In this document: positions 8,284-15,350 of the stretch, one piece after another | Position numbering within the stretch: the stretch's first letter is position 1 | Layout: each line of letters begins with the position of its first letter | NCBI GenBank assembly: GCA_027577415.1 | Contig: JANBQS010000472.1 | Coordinates: 1 to 17,202, forward strand | Direction: 5' to 3' | DNA from: Coemansia sp. RSA 922 | Taxonomy: Eukaryota; Kickxellomycota; Kickxellomycetes; Kickxellales; Kickxellaceae | DNA length: 17,202 bases | Program-made: the position numbers and the translations under genes | The notes under the pieces: generated by a model | Told to the model about the DNA's origin: nothing | Database searches by the model: none | What the model saw: only the letters and a program-made list of their open reading frames with translations

Positions 8284-9342
8284 ATGACCAAGGCCGACGA
8301 TCAAAAGCCGTTTGATAGAAACGAGCCCGAGTTCCGCTGGAGTGCGGCGTTGAAGTGTCCTCACTGCCGTGACAAAGTTCCCAACCTAGTGGAAGATTTT
8401 GCGTCTGGGGACTATATCTGTGGCGATTGTGGACTTGTTTTGGACTGTATAATTGACACGCGTCCAGAATGGCGGACGTTTACCAATGATGAAAGAGGCG
8501 ACGACCCATCTCGAGTGGGCAATGCAGCCAACCCGTTCTTGGTCGGTACACATCTTGATACGGTGATTGTGCAAAGGGACGGGAGAAGTTATGAACTGGC
8601 GCGGGACCTCAACCACACTCAGAATAGCAACCGCACACATGGACGTACTCTGGCACAGCGTCATGATCATAACTTGGTGCAAGCGTATAAGGAAATAACA
8701 ACTCTGTGCGAATCCTACGATATGCCAAGGTCAACTATTGTTATTGCCAAACAGCTGTATAAGCGCGCGGAGAAGGAGAATTTGCTTCAAGGCAAAAACA
8801 ATAAGGCCATTATTGGGGTTTGCATCTTTATAGCGCGTCGTCGGGATAACGCTTCGCTTACATTTAAGGAGATTTGCGCCCTAACGAAGGTCGATCGTAA
8901 GGAGATCGCTCGTACATTCAAACTCCTGAAGAGTAAATGGGATATGGATACGGGCACTACGTCGTCTAATGACCTTATTACTCGCTTTTGCGCGAACCTC
9001 AATTTGGATCAGGATACTCGTAGGATCGCGGATATTTTGGCTCAAAGGGCGAAAGATATGGATAATATCTCGGGTAAAAACCCAGTGTCTATTGCCAGCG
9101 CGTGTATCTATCTCTCGTCGCATCTCCTGGGCTGTGGTCGCGATCCCAAGGCCATTTCAGACATTGCTGGTGTCAATGAAACCACCATCAGGGCTACTTA
9201 CAAGATCATCCATGCGAACTGCAAAAATCTGTTGACGCCCGATATTTTCGCTAGTACTCCCAAGGCTAACGAGGACAACCTGCCTATCCCTAGACCGCCC
9301 AAGGGAGGGCGGCCCAAGGGCGGGACTTTGCAGCAAAGCTAG
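8284..9342 (+). CDS. TFIIB-like protein 2 with AT-hook-like C-terminal extension
   Basis: This 352-residue TFIIB paralogue is very close to the one at 9599-10591 at both DNA and protein level. The zinc ribbon (Cys25, 28, 46, 49) and B-reader (DDPSRVGNAANPF, 73-85) are intact. Several positions that are highly conserved in TFIIB have changed: GDR after the ribbon is DCI (54-56), ACRQ is ARRR (184-187), PRTFKE is SLTFKE (191-196), IGR is IAR (208-210), and the Asp after the GKNN motif is Lys174. The second repeat keeps AGVNETTIRATYK (BRE-contact positions T300 and R303). After the ancestral end NLPIP it continues for 16 residues, RPPKGGRPKGGTLQQS, containing a GRPK core like an AT-hook. The out-of-frame TAG at 9291-9293 lines up with the stop codons of the sister genes. 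It is likely expressed but functionally diverged; pseudogenisation has not broken the frame. Confidence 0.92.
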   Translation: MTKADDQKPFDRNEPEFRWSAALKCPHCRDKVPNLVEDFASGDYICGDCGLVLDCIIDTRPEWRTFTNDERGDDPSRVGNAANPFLVGTHLDTVIVQRDGRSYELARDLNHTQNSNRTHGRTLAQRHDHNLVQAYKEITTLCESYDMPRSTIVIAKQLYKRAEKENLLQGKNNKAIIGVCIFIARRRDNASLTFKEICALTKVDRKEIARTFKLLKSKWDMDTGTTSSNDLITRFCANLNLDQDTRRIADILAQRAKDMDNISGKNPVSIASACIYLSSHLLGCGRDPKAISDIAGVNETTIRATYKIIHANCKNLLTPDIFASTPKANEDNLPIPRPPKGGRPKGGTLQQS

Positions 9343-9598
9343 TGGTGATCGATACACTGATTATCTTGATCGATTAAGTGAGACTTTTGGGGAGGAGAGC
9401 CCAGCGTGACCTCTTAAAAAATTCGATGACAAAGCACGGCCCCAAAGCCATCAGCAGAGCTGTCGTCTTTTGCCTCTCCCATCGCCCCCCTTTTTCTTGT
9501 AATTTTTTAGCTCTTAAGAAATTACGAATAGAAATCCGTCGTTCATCCTCTTTTAAGCCTAAAACCTCTGTTTGTTTTTCGCATTCACACACAATACC

Positions 9599-10591
9599 AT
9601 GTCTATAACCGAAGGACAACAGCCGTTTGCAATTAGCGGACCTGAGCGCCAAAGGAATGTGGTATTGGAATGCCCCTACTGCCGTGACCAAGTTCCCAAC
9701 CTAGTCGACGACTTTGCGTCTGGGGACTGTATCTGCGGCAACTGTGGTCTGGTTTTGGGCGACCGGATAGTCGACACGCGGTCAGAGTGGCGGACGTTTG
9801 CCAACGAAGAAGGAGATGACCCGTCTCGAGTGGGTAACGCAGCCAACCCGTTCTTGGATGGTGCCCAGCTCGACACGCTTATTGCGCGTAACGGTGATAA
9901 TGGCTCTGGCCTGGCGCGGGACCTCAACCGCACTCAGGGCCGTACCACCGCGCAACGTCACGAGCGTAACTTGGTTCAGGCATATAAAGAAATATCTGCC
10001 CTGTGCGAGTCCTACGATATGCCAAAGACCACCATAGATATTGCCAAGCAGCTGTACAGGCGCGTGGAGAACGAGCACTTGCAGCGTGGCAAGAACAACG
10101 ACGCTATTATTGCGGCGTGTATATTTTTGGCGTGTCGCCAGGATAACGCCCCACGTACGTTTAAGGAGATTTGCGCCCTGACAAAGGTTGATCGCAAGGA
10201 TATTGGCCGTACGTTCAAGTTCCTAAAGAGTAAATTGGGCGCTGCGACGGGTACTACGTCGTCTAATGACCTTATTGCTCGCTTCTGCGCGAATCTCAAT
10301 TTGGATCAGGACACACGTAGGATCACAGAGATTCTGACTCGCAAGGCAAAGGACATGGACAATATCTCGGGTAAAAGCCCAGTGTCCATTGCCAGTGCGT
10401 GTATCTATCTCTCGTCGCATCTCATGGGCTGTGGTCGCGATGCCAAAGCCATTTCGGAGATTGCTGGTGTCGGTGAGGCTACTATCAAGGCCACTTACAA
10501 GACACTCTATGCGAACCGCAAGGAGCTGTTGACCCCTGATATTTTTGCCCGTACTCCCAAGGCCAACGAGGCCAATTTGCCTACGCCTTAG
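9599..10591 (+). CDS. SUA7: Transcription initiation factor TFIIB (canonical paralogue)
   Basis: This 330-residue protein is the best-preserved TFIIB of the three. It has a zinc ribbon (Cys25, Cys28, Cys46, Cys49), GDRIVDTRSEWRTF (54-67), the B-reader DDPSRVGNAANPF (73-85), and two cyclin repeats with FLACRQDNAPRTFKE and KDIGRTFKFLK in the first and SGKSPVSIASACIYLSSH and AGVGEATIKATYK in the second. It positions RNA polymerase II at TBP-bound promoters and helps choose the start site. The length fits the family. I chose the ATG at 9599, because the open frame upstream begins only with TTG codons. At the V283/R286 BRE-contact positions it has A294 and K297. It is the likely housekeeping copy, the orthologue of yeast SUA7. 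A T-rich spacer of 242 nt separates it from the next gene on the same strand. Confidence 0.95.
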   Translation: MSITEGQQPFAISGPERQRNVVLECPYCRDQVPNLVDDFASGDCICGNCGLVLGDRIVDTRSEWRTFANEEGDDPSRVGNAANPFLDGAQLDTLIARNGDNGSGLARDLNRTQGRTTAQRHERNLVQAYKEISALCESYDMPKTTIDIAKQLYRRVENEHLQRGKNNDAIIAACIFLACRQDNAPRTFKEICALTKVDRKDIGRTFKFLKSKLGAATGTTSSNDLIARFCANLNLDQDTRRITEILTRKAKDMDNISGKSPVSIASACIYLSSHLMGCGRDAKAISEIAGVGEATIKATYKTLYANRKELLTPDIFARTPKANEANLPTP

Positions 10592-10833
10592 ACTACATTA
10601 TATGGCTCGGCTGCTCTTTATTTTTTTTTTTATTTTTTTGTAGAGAGGTTTTGAGAATCAAAAGAAAAAGCGAAACCCTTCCATGCTGACGTTTGTCCGC
10701 ATGCGGAAGTAGAACTTGATCAGAGCTTTTTTTTTCCCGCCCCCACTTTTTTCTCGCCTTTTTTGCAATTTGTCTTTATCTTTTTTTGTTCTTCGTAAAT
10801 TTTCAAAAAAAAAAGCAAATTTGGAGGGAGAAA

Positions 10834-11526
10834 ATGGCGAAAGGAATAAACTACGTAGACGTGTTTTGGTTTGTACCAAATCTAATTGGCTATTCGCGCG
10901 TTCTGTTGTCTGGCGTGGCGGCCTACAGCATGTACTACGAGCACCCGTCGGTGATGTTTATCTCCTACGCACTTTCCGAGCTCCTAGACGCCGCCGACGG
11001 ATACTATGCGCGCAAACTGGGGCAGTGCAGCAAGTTTGGTGAAGTACTCGATATGGTGACTGATCGATGCACTACTACGGTCCTGCTTACGTATTTGGCG
11101 CACTTGTACCCGTCGTTGGCGTTGGTATTCTGTCTGCTAATATCTCTGGATATTAGTAGTCATTATATGCAAATGTACAGCCAGCTAATAACGGGAAAGA
11201 CGAATCATAAGGAAATGGATGCGGGGGCGCACTGGATATTGAGGGCATATTACACTGATCGTCGAGTGTTGTTTGCATTTTGTTTTGGTAATGAAGCATT
11301 CTTTTTGCTTTGTTACTTGGGTCATTATCTGCCTGGTGGCGGTTGGTATTACTTGGCCGTGGCGTTTACTGTGGCGGCGTTCCCGATTTTCGTTATTAAG
11401 AACGTTATTAATGTCGTTCAGCTTTATGAATCTGCAAAGGATCTGGCTAAACTTGACGCTGCCCAGATTAACCGTGACTCGGCCCCCGCTACTACCTCTG
11501 CTAAGAAACCGAGGTCCAAAATCTAG
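10834..11526 (+). CDS. PIS1: CDP-diacylglycerol--inositol 3-phosphatidyltransferase (phosphatidylinositol synthase)
   Basis: This 230-residue membrane protein makes phosphatidylinositol from CDP-diacylglycerol and myo-inositol in the endoplasmic reticulum. It contains the full CDP-alcohol phosphotransferase signature: D52-x2-D55-G56-x2-A59-R60-x8-G69-x3-D73-x3-D77. The surrounding sequence (FGEVLDMVTDRC) is typical of eukaryotic PI synthases. Hydrophobic segments lie at about 11-34, 80-105, 145-165 and 170-192. The length matches yeast Pis1 (about 220). The start at 10834 sits in an A-rich context (AGAAAATGG) and gives the conserved short N-terminus with NLIGYSR; the open frame upstream has no ATG. 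The C-terminal tail is basic (KKPRSK). This is a housekeeping gene set between the TFIIB and hotdog arrays, with no functional link to them that I can see. Confidence 0.95.
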   Translation: MAKGINYVDVFWFVPNLIGYSRVLLSGVAAYSMYYEHPSVMFISYALSELLDAADGYYARKLGQCSKFGEVLDMVTDRCTTTVLLTYLAHLYPSLALVFCLLISLDISSHYMQMYSQLITGKTNHKEMDAGAHWILRAYYTDRRVLFAFCFGNEAFFLLCYLGHYLPGGGWYYLAVAFTVAAFPIFVIKNVINVVQLYESAKDLAKLDAAQINRDSAPATTSAKKPRSKI

Positions 11527-11732
11527 CATTAAACCAATACATTTACATTCTATTTGGCTAAAAAAAAATACTACAACTAAACATTATAAGTTGGACATGC
11601 TTTTAGTTCAACTAATTCTCTCAAAGAACCCTTAATGATACTAGTTCTTTCCATTGCGTGTATTTCTTGTGAGCTGTGAAGGAAAGTACCGAGAGCATAG
11701 TCCATATCTTACTCTTTCAATATTATTTGATA

Positions 11733-12167
11733 ATGGATGCCGAGGAATTCAGGCTGCTGGTATCTAGTACGGCACTGAGCAAGAAGAGCCACTACTACTA
11801 CAGCGGCGGGTTGGCAGCCGACGTCATCAGCGCCGATTATGCTCAGCGCTCATGTGTGGTGGAGCTAACAGCCACAGAGTCTGAGATCTCGGACGCCGGG
11901 TGCTTGGACGAGGGGCTTGTAGGAACGGTGGCCGACTACTGGACGTCAGCGTTGATAACTGCACTCAGCCAGGGCCGGTCAGCACTGACAACGTCGCTGA
12001 CTGTGCAGGCGCTCAAACCCATTGCTCCCGGGACTAAGCTCCATATGACGTGCACAGCTACCGATGCTACACAGCCTTGCGCCGTTGCAATCTTTGCTAC
12101 GGCTGCTGAAAGTAGTGACGTGTACGCAGTAGCTACGCACACAAAGTTCTTTAAATCTCGTTCATAA
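11733..12167 (+). CDS. Hotdog-fold thioesterase-like protein A (DEG variant)
   Basis: This 144-residue protein resembles the ACOT13/PaaI branch of hotdog acyl-CoA thioesterases. The active-site helix reads GCLDEGLVGTVADYW, so the usual HGG is D59-E60-G61. The Asp corresponding to human ACOT13 D65 is kept (D68), the N50 position is Ser53 and the S83 position is Thr86. The C-terminal THTKFFK (136-142) matches the HTK ending of the family. ACOT13-like enzymes hydrolyse acyl-CoA at sites shared between two subunits. The E60 replacement of the oxyanion-hole Gly makes independent activity doubtful. The ATG at 11733 gives a normal family length. It is the first of four tandem same-strand genes with short spacers. 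Confidence 0.82.
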   Translation: MDAEEFRLLVSSTALSKKSHYYYSGGLAADVISADYAQRSCVVELTATESEISDAGCLDEGLVGTVADYWTSALITALSQGRSALTTSLTVQALKPIAPGTKLHMTCTATDATQPCAVAIFATAAESSDVYAVATHTKFFKSRS

Positions 12168-12257
12168 GAATGTTCCCGCTGACATGTGAGAGAGAAAGGA
12201 TTACAAGCCCTTTTATCTTTACGTTTATTTTTCAGTAATAATAATAATTTTTTGTTC

Positions 12258-12713
12258 ATGTCGCTTGGGCTGGCTCCTCAGCATGAGACGTTTGGCGCTG
12301 ACGATGGCACGACTATTCACGACACTGATGTTGAGCGCGGCTACTTACTGCTAAAGCTGCTAGTTGAGGAGCACCATATTGGCACTGGTGGCACCTTGGA
12401 TGAGGGCTTGGTTGCTACACTCGCTGACAACCACACGACCTTTCTGCTGGTTGCGCACTCGCTGGCCTTGCATCCCGAAGACATGCCCATTTCTGTATCC
12501 CTGTGTCTGAGCGCGCAGGCCCTAGCGCCCATCTGCCCTGGCACTCTAATCGATATTGTGTGCCGCGTAACCAATGCAGCCCTGGATAAACCACACGCTA
12601 CGGTTGTATTCCAAGACTCGCATACGCGCACTGTGTACGCCGTCGCCAGTCAGACAAAGCACGCTAAAGACGTGCTTGGATACCAGCACCATCCCGCCGG
12701 CAGCAAGCTATGA
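12258..12713 (+). CDS. Hotdog-fold thioesterase-like protein B (DEG variant)
   Basis: This 151-residue paralogue of the preceding gene lies 90 nt downstream. The helix motif is GTLDEGLVATLADN (45-58), with D48-E49-G50 in place of HGG. The catalytic-type Asp57 is kept, Ser81 sits at the S83 position and Gly42 at the N50 position. The ending SQTKHAK (131-137) is a variant of the HTK ending. The N-terminus is shorter or more divergent than in the neighbours. The ATG at 12258 is the first in frame. The role is unknown; a non-catalytic or heteromeric hotdog subunit fits the motif changes. Confidence 0.8.
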   Translation: MSLGLAPQHETFGADDGTTIHDTDVERGYLLLKLLVEEHHIGTGGTLDEGLVATLADNHTTFLLVAHSLALHPEDMPISVSLCLSAQALAPICPGTLIDIVCRVTNAALDKPHATVVFQDSHTRTVYAVASQTKHAKDVLGYQHHPAGSKL

Positions 12714-12834
12714 AGAAAACACGGGGGTTTCAATTTCCCGAGTTTCCGCCTAAACTGCCAGCCGAGTATTGGCTATCTTTTCTCTCTCCCCTTCTCTCCC
12801 AAGCACTTTCATTACACTAATATCCTTTGTTAAT

Positions 12835-13305
12835 ATGGACGACGCCGATGCCAAGTTTGTTCAACTCATCAATAAGGCCTATGCGCACATTGGCTCGTAC
12901 TTGCACTATGGCATGGACATTCGGCCGCAAGTCACTTGGGCCAGCGTAGCTGACAGCGAGTTTATCGCCGAGTGGCTAGTCACCGACGACTGCATTTCGC
13001 CTGAGACTGGCTGCATTGACGAGGGCTGGTTAGCCACTGTCACAGACAATACTACTGCCATGCTGATCGGCTCAATTCAGCCAGCTGCAAAGAGCGTGTC
13101 GACGTCTATCAGCGTCCAGGGTCTCAGCCCCATCAGTCCAGGGACCAGTATCGAGATATTCTGCAAGCTCTCTAGTCCCCACACGAAGCAGCCACACGCT
13201 ACCGCCATCTTTCGAGATAAGGCTGATCGCGCTCTTGTTTACGGCGTTGGCAGTCACACCAAATTCTTCAAGGCGGGGCTTGTCGATACGCAGCCAAAGA
13301 TGTAA
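12835..13305 (+). CDS. Hotdog-fold thioesterase-like protein C (DEG variant)
   Basis: This 156-residue third DEG paralogue has the helix motif GCIDEGWLATVTDN (59-72), with D62-E63-G64 in place of HGG. Asp71 (D65 position) and Ser89 (S83 position) are kept, and the N50 position is Pro56. The C-terminal SHTKFFKAG (140-148) matches paralogue A. The ATG at 12835 follows a pyrimidine-rich leader at about 12778-12800 and is the first in frame. A 121-nt spacer separates it from paralogue B. Confidence 0.82.
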   Translation: MDDADAKFVQLINKAYAHIGSYLHYGMDIRPQVTWASVADSEFIAEWLVTDDCISPETGCIDEGWLATVTDNTTAMLIGSIQPAAKSVSTSISVQGLSPISPGTSIEIFCKLSSPHTKQPHATAIFRDKADRALVYGVGSHTKFFKAGLVDTQPKM

Positions 13306-13423
13306 TTAGACCCAGTTTTTTTTTTCCGCGCATGTGCTTTTTTATTTTTGTTTGATAAAACAGATACCTTTTTGTGTTCCTTAACTTTTTCGAATTTCAT
13401 TTATTTTTCTATTGTACTCGACC

Positions 13424-13906
13424 ATGTCTTTAACGTCACTAGTCTCGTCTGAAGAGCTTATCACGCGTGCTCATGCTTACCACCAGACCATTCTTGCTGC
13501 CAACGTCCGTCTCACTACGCCGCCAGTCTCTCGCCTACATCTCGTCTCTATCACTCCTACTGCCAGCAAAGGCGACCGCGTCACCAGCGCCAGTGTTGCT
13601 TTCTCCTTTACAGTTGAGCCTGAAGACTGCAATGCCTGGGGCACCATCCACGGCGGCTGCGTCTTTACGCTCTGCAATGCCGCTGGCAAAATAGCCACTG
13701 CCGTTGTCGCTGCCGGAGCACGCAACATTGTCTCAACAGACCTGACCACCAACTACCTCGCTGCTGTGCCACATGGAGCCACAGTCACGATCGAAATAGA
13801 GTGCTTGCGTGTGACACGGTCCATTGGCTTTTTGCGAGGCAGCATCAAGGACGCGCAGGGCGCTCTGTGCTACATTAGCGTGCAAAACGTAAGCTTTGAA
13901 ATGTAA
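13424..13906 (+). CDS. Hotdog-fold thioesterase-like protein D (HGG motif, Asp replaced by Asn)
   Basis: This 160-residue PaaI/ACOT13-like protein has the classic helix motif CNAWGTIHGGCVFTLCNAAG (69-88). N70 corresponds to N50 and H76-G77-G78 is the HGG loop. The catalytic Asp position (D65 in human ACOT13, nine residues after the His) is Asn85. Ser104 in IVSTDLTTNYL fits S83. It lacks the HTK C-terminus seen in the three DEG neighbours. It keeps the thioester-binding half of the site and lacks the water-activating Asp, the reverse of its neighbours. The ATG at 13424 is chosen because the four upstream codons begin with TTG. It ends 35 nt from the 3' end of a convergent tRNA gene. Confidence 0.85.
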   Translation: MSLTSLVSSEELITRAHAYHQTILAANVRLTTPPVSRLHLVSITPTASKGDRVTSASVAFSFTVEPEDCNAWGTIHGGCVFTLCNAAGKIATAVVAAGARNIVSTDLTTNYLAAVPHGATVTIEIECLRVTRSIGFLRGSIKDAQGALCYISVQNVSFEM

Positions 13907-13913
13907 TTTAAGT

Positions 13914-13919
13914 AATAAA
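13914..13919 (+). terminator. Candidate polyadenylation signal AATAAA
   Basis: AATAAA lies 8 nt after the stop codon of hotdog protein D, in the gap before the convergent tRNA gene. The short distance leaves little room, so the cleavage site may fall inside the tRNA gene region. Confidence 0.35.
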
Positions 13920-13927
13920 AAAAGAGC

Positions 13928-13932
13928 AAAAA
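13928..13932 (-). terminator. RNA polymerase III terminator of tRNA-Ala
   Basis: A run of five T on the minus strand (AAAAA on plus), 8 nt past the end of the tRNA. A longer T run lies further on at about 13917-13923. Confidence 0.7.
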
Positions 13933-13940
13933 GAGAATTT

Positions 13941-14013
13941 TGGAGATTCGGGGTATCGATCCCCGTGCCTCTCACATGCGAAGCGAGCGCTCTACCATTT
14001 GAGCTAAATCCCC
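13941..14013 (-). tRNA. tRNA-Ala (anticodon CGC)
   Basis: This 73-nt cloverleaf has no encoded CCA. The acceptor stem is GGGGATT paired with AATCTCC, including the G3:U70 pair that marks tRNA-Ala. The D arm contains TAGCTCAAATGGTAGAG (box A). The anticodon stem CTCGC/GTGAG encloses the loop TTCGCAT, giving anticodon CGC for GCG codons. The T stem CGGGG/CCCCG has the loop ATCGATA; A at position 54 is common in eukaryotic tRNA-Ala. The discriminator is A. No intron is seen. Confidence 0.97.
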
Positions 14014-14059
14014 ATCTCTTCTGTGCTCTTTTCAAATACTCTTTTGGAAACAGCCCCTA

Positions 14060-14356
14060 ATGCCCCCCCCTTCCATACTCCTTACCAATCGCATACCCAT
14101 GCAAACCAAGGCCGTCCAATCCTTCCACACTCGCTGGGTACAGGTGTCTAACCAGTGGTACCACTTTGATCTGGGTGAAAACGAGTTCAGCAGGAAGTTG
14201 TCTTTCCAAAACTTGCCAAACACACAGGACAGCCACACTGACTATTTAATCGACCATTCTCAAATGCCACAGGATGATGACACCTCAGACGCCCTGCTCA
14301 CTCCAAATTCTAACGTATATTCTCCAGGCTCACAGAATACACTGAGAGAAAACTGA
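14060..14356 (+). CDS. Hypothetical protein
   Basis: This 98-residue open frame starts at the ATG at 14060, with an alternative ATG at 14099. Codon use looks coding, with many C-ending codons such as AAC, GAC, CAC and TTC. The protein has an aromatic-rich middle (RWVQVSNQWYHFDLGE) and an acidic, Ser/Asn-rich tail. I see no signal peptide, membrane segment or known motif. It lies 47 nt from the 5' end of the tRNA gene and is transcribed away from it. It could be a short gene, a last exon or a remnant of a longer gene. Confidence 0.4.
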   Translation: MPPPSILLTNRIPMQTKAVQSFHTRWVQVSNQWYHFDLGENEFSRKLSFQNLPNTQDSHTDYLIDHSQMPQDDDTSDALLTPNSNVYSPGSQNTLREN

Positions 14357-14554
14357 ATTTATTCGGATTAGGATAATTTATTGTGCTTTCTTTTGTGATA
14401 TTCTAAACAAACTCAGCACCTAAAGGTTGCACCAAAAATGGCTTTTTGGGCCACAGCACCATCATTACTTTTATTGCAAGCCTCTGTCAATTCTTCTTCT
14501 GCTTTTACTTGTGCGTGTTGAACTGGCAATGCATAATGGTACTGGTAGAACTAT

Positions 14555-14974
14555 CTATGGTGGCACCAATGAGCCCAATCTACTCACAGCAAGAGCAGAG
14601 ACAAGGCTGCTGTTTGGCAAAGTCAGTTTGAGTACACCATCAACATAAACCTCGGTGATCTCATCTTCCCTTGTGCCTTGACTATTATTGATCCACGCAG
14701 CTTGCACACGCTCTGGTAGTGAGTTGTCATTTTGCACATCTTCAATGGTATTGTAGAGAATGAAGAAATCCTCAGTGTCAGTCTTTCCATTTTCTCCTAT
14801 GCTGTCAGTGAAGGCACAGCTCGTTTTAACCCTGAAGAAAACACCATTACTGCTTGGCTCTGTGCAAGCTTCACTGTTGCTTGTATTGATGTGGATTAAT
14901 TGATTTCGCCATAGTAGAATTATCCTAGTATCACATATTTGTATGTCCATTTTGGTTGGCTTTTGGAGAAGCAT
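14555..14974 (-). CDS. Hypothetical protein
   Basis: This 139-residue open frame has an ATG start at 14974 and balanced, coding-like codon use. A TATA box lies about 105 nt upstream, similar to other genes in the window. The sequence is mixed polar and hydrophobic (TEDFFILYNTIEDVQ, then DEITEVYVDGVLKLTL) with no signal peptide and no family I recognise. A second ATG eight codons in (MDIQICD) could be the true start. It may be lineage-specific. Confidence 0.55.
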   Translation of the reverse strand: MLLQKPTKMDIQICDTRIILLWRNQLIHINTSNSEACTEPSSNGVFFRVKTSCAFTDSIGENGKTDTEDFFILYNTIEDVQNDNSLPERVQAAWINNSQGTREDEITEVYVDGVLKLTLPNSSLVSALAVSRLGSLVPP

Positions 14975-15076
14975 CGTTTTCTTTTAAACACAAAAGGGGG
15001 TAAGGAATAAAAGCAAGAGTAGTGAATATGAAGAAAGAAAAACAGGAGAAACAGGGTAGGAGCAGCTGGATCCTCC

Positions 15077-15084
15077 TTTTTATA
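15077..15084 (-). promoter_or_regulatory. TATA box upstream of the 14555-14974 gene
   Basis: The minus strand reads TATAAAAA, about 103 nt before the ATG at 14974. GAGCTCAAC occurs twice further upstream, near 15112 and 15231, and could be a paired upstream element. Confidence 0.45.
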
Positions 15085-15350
15085 CCCCAAAAATAGGCAT
15101 TTTTTCCCCAGAGCTCAACCATTTTATTTTCAGCCAACTGCAAAAATGTCCCAGCATGTGCTTTGAGAGCCTTGCCACAGTCGGGTTGGGAACCCACAAA
15201 GCGCCGATTGTAAAGAAACTTGCTCAACGGAGCTCAACAGTGTCTTTGAATAAAGAACATGCTCATAAAATATGTATTGTGGCTCTACACTAAAAAAACT
15301 GCTTATAGCTCTACTGACAATGTGTTGTAATAAATAACGACACCTGAAGC

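Noticed and set aside
14014..14420. LTR retrotransposon or solo LTR beside the tRNA gene
   Set aside because: I could not find paired terminal repeats, a primer-binding site or a target-site duplication by eye.
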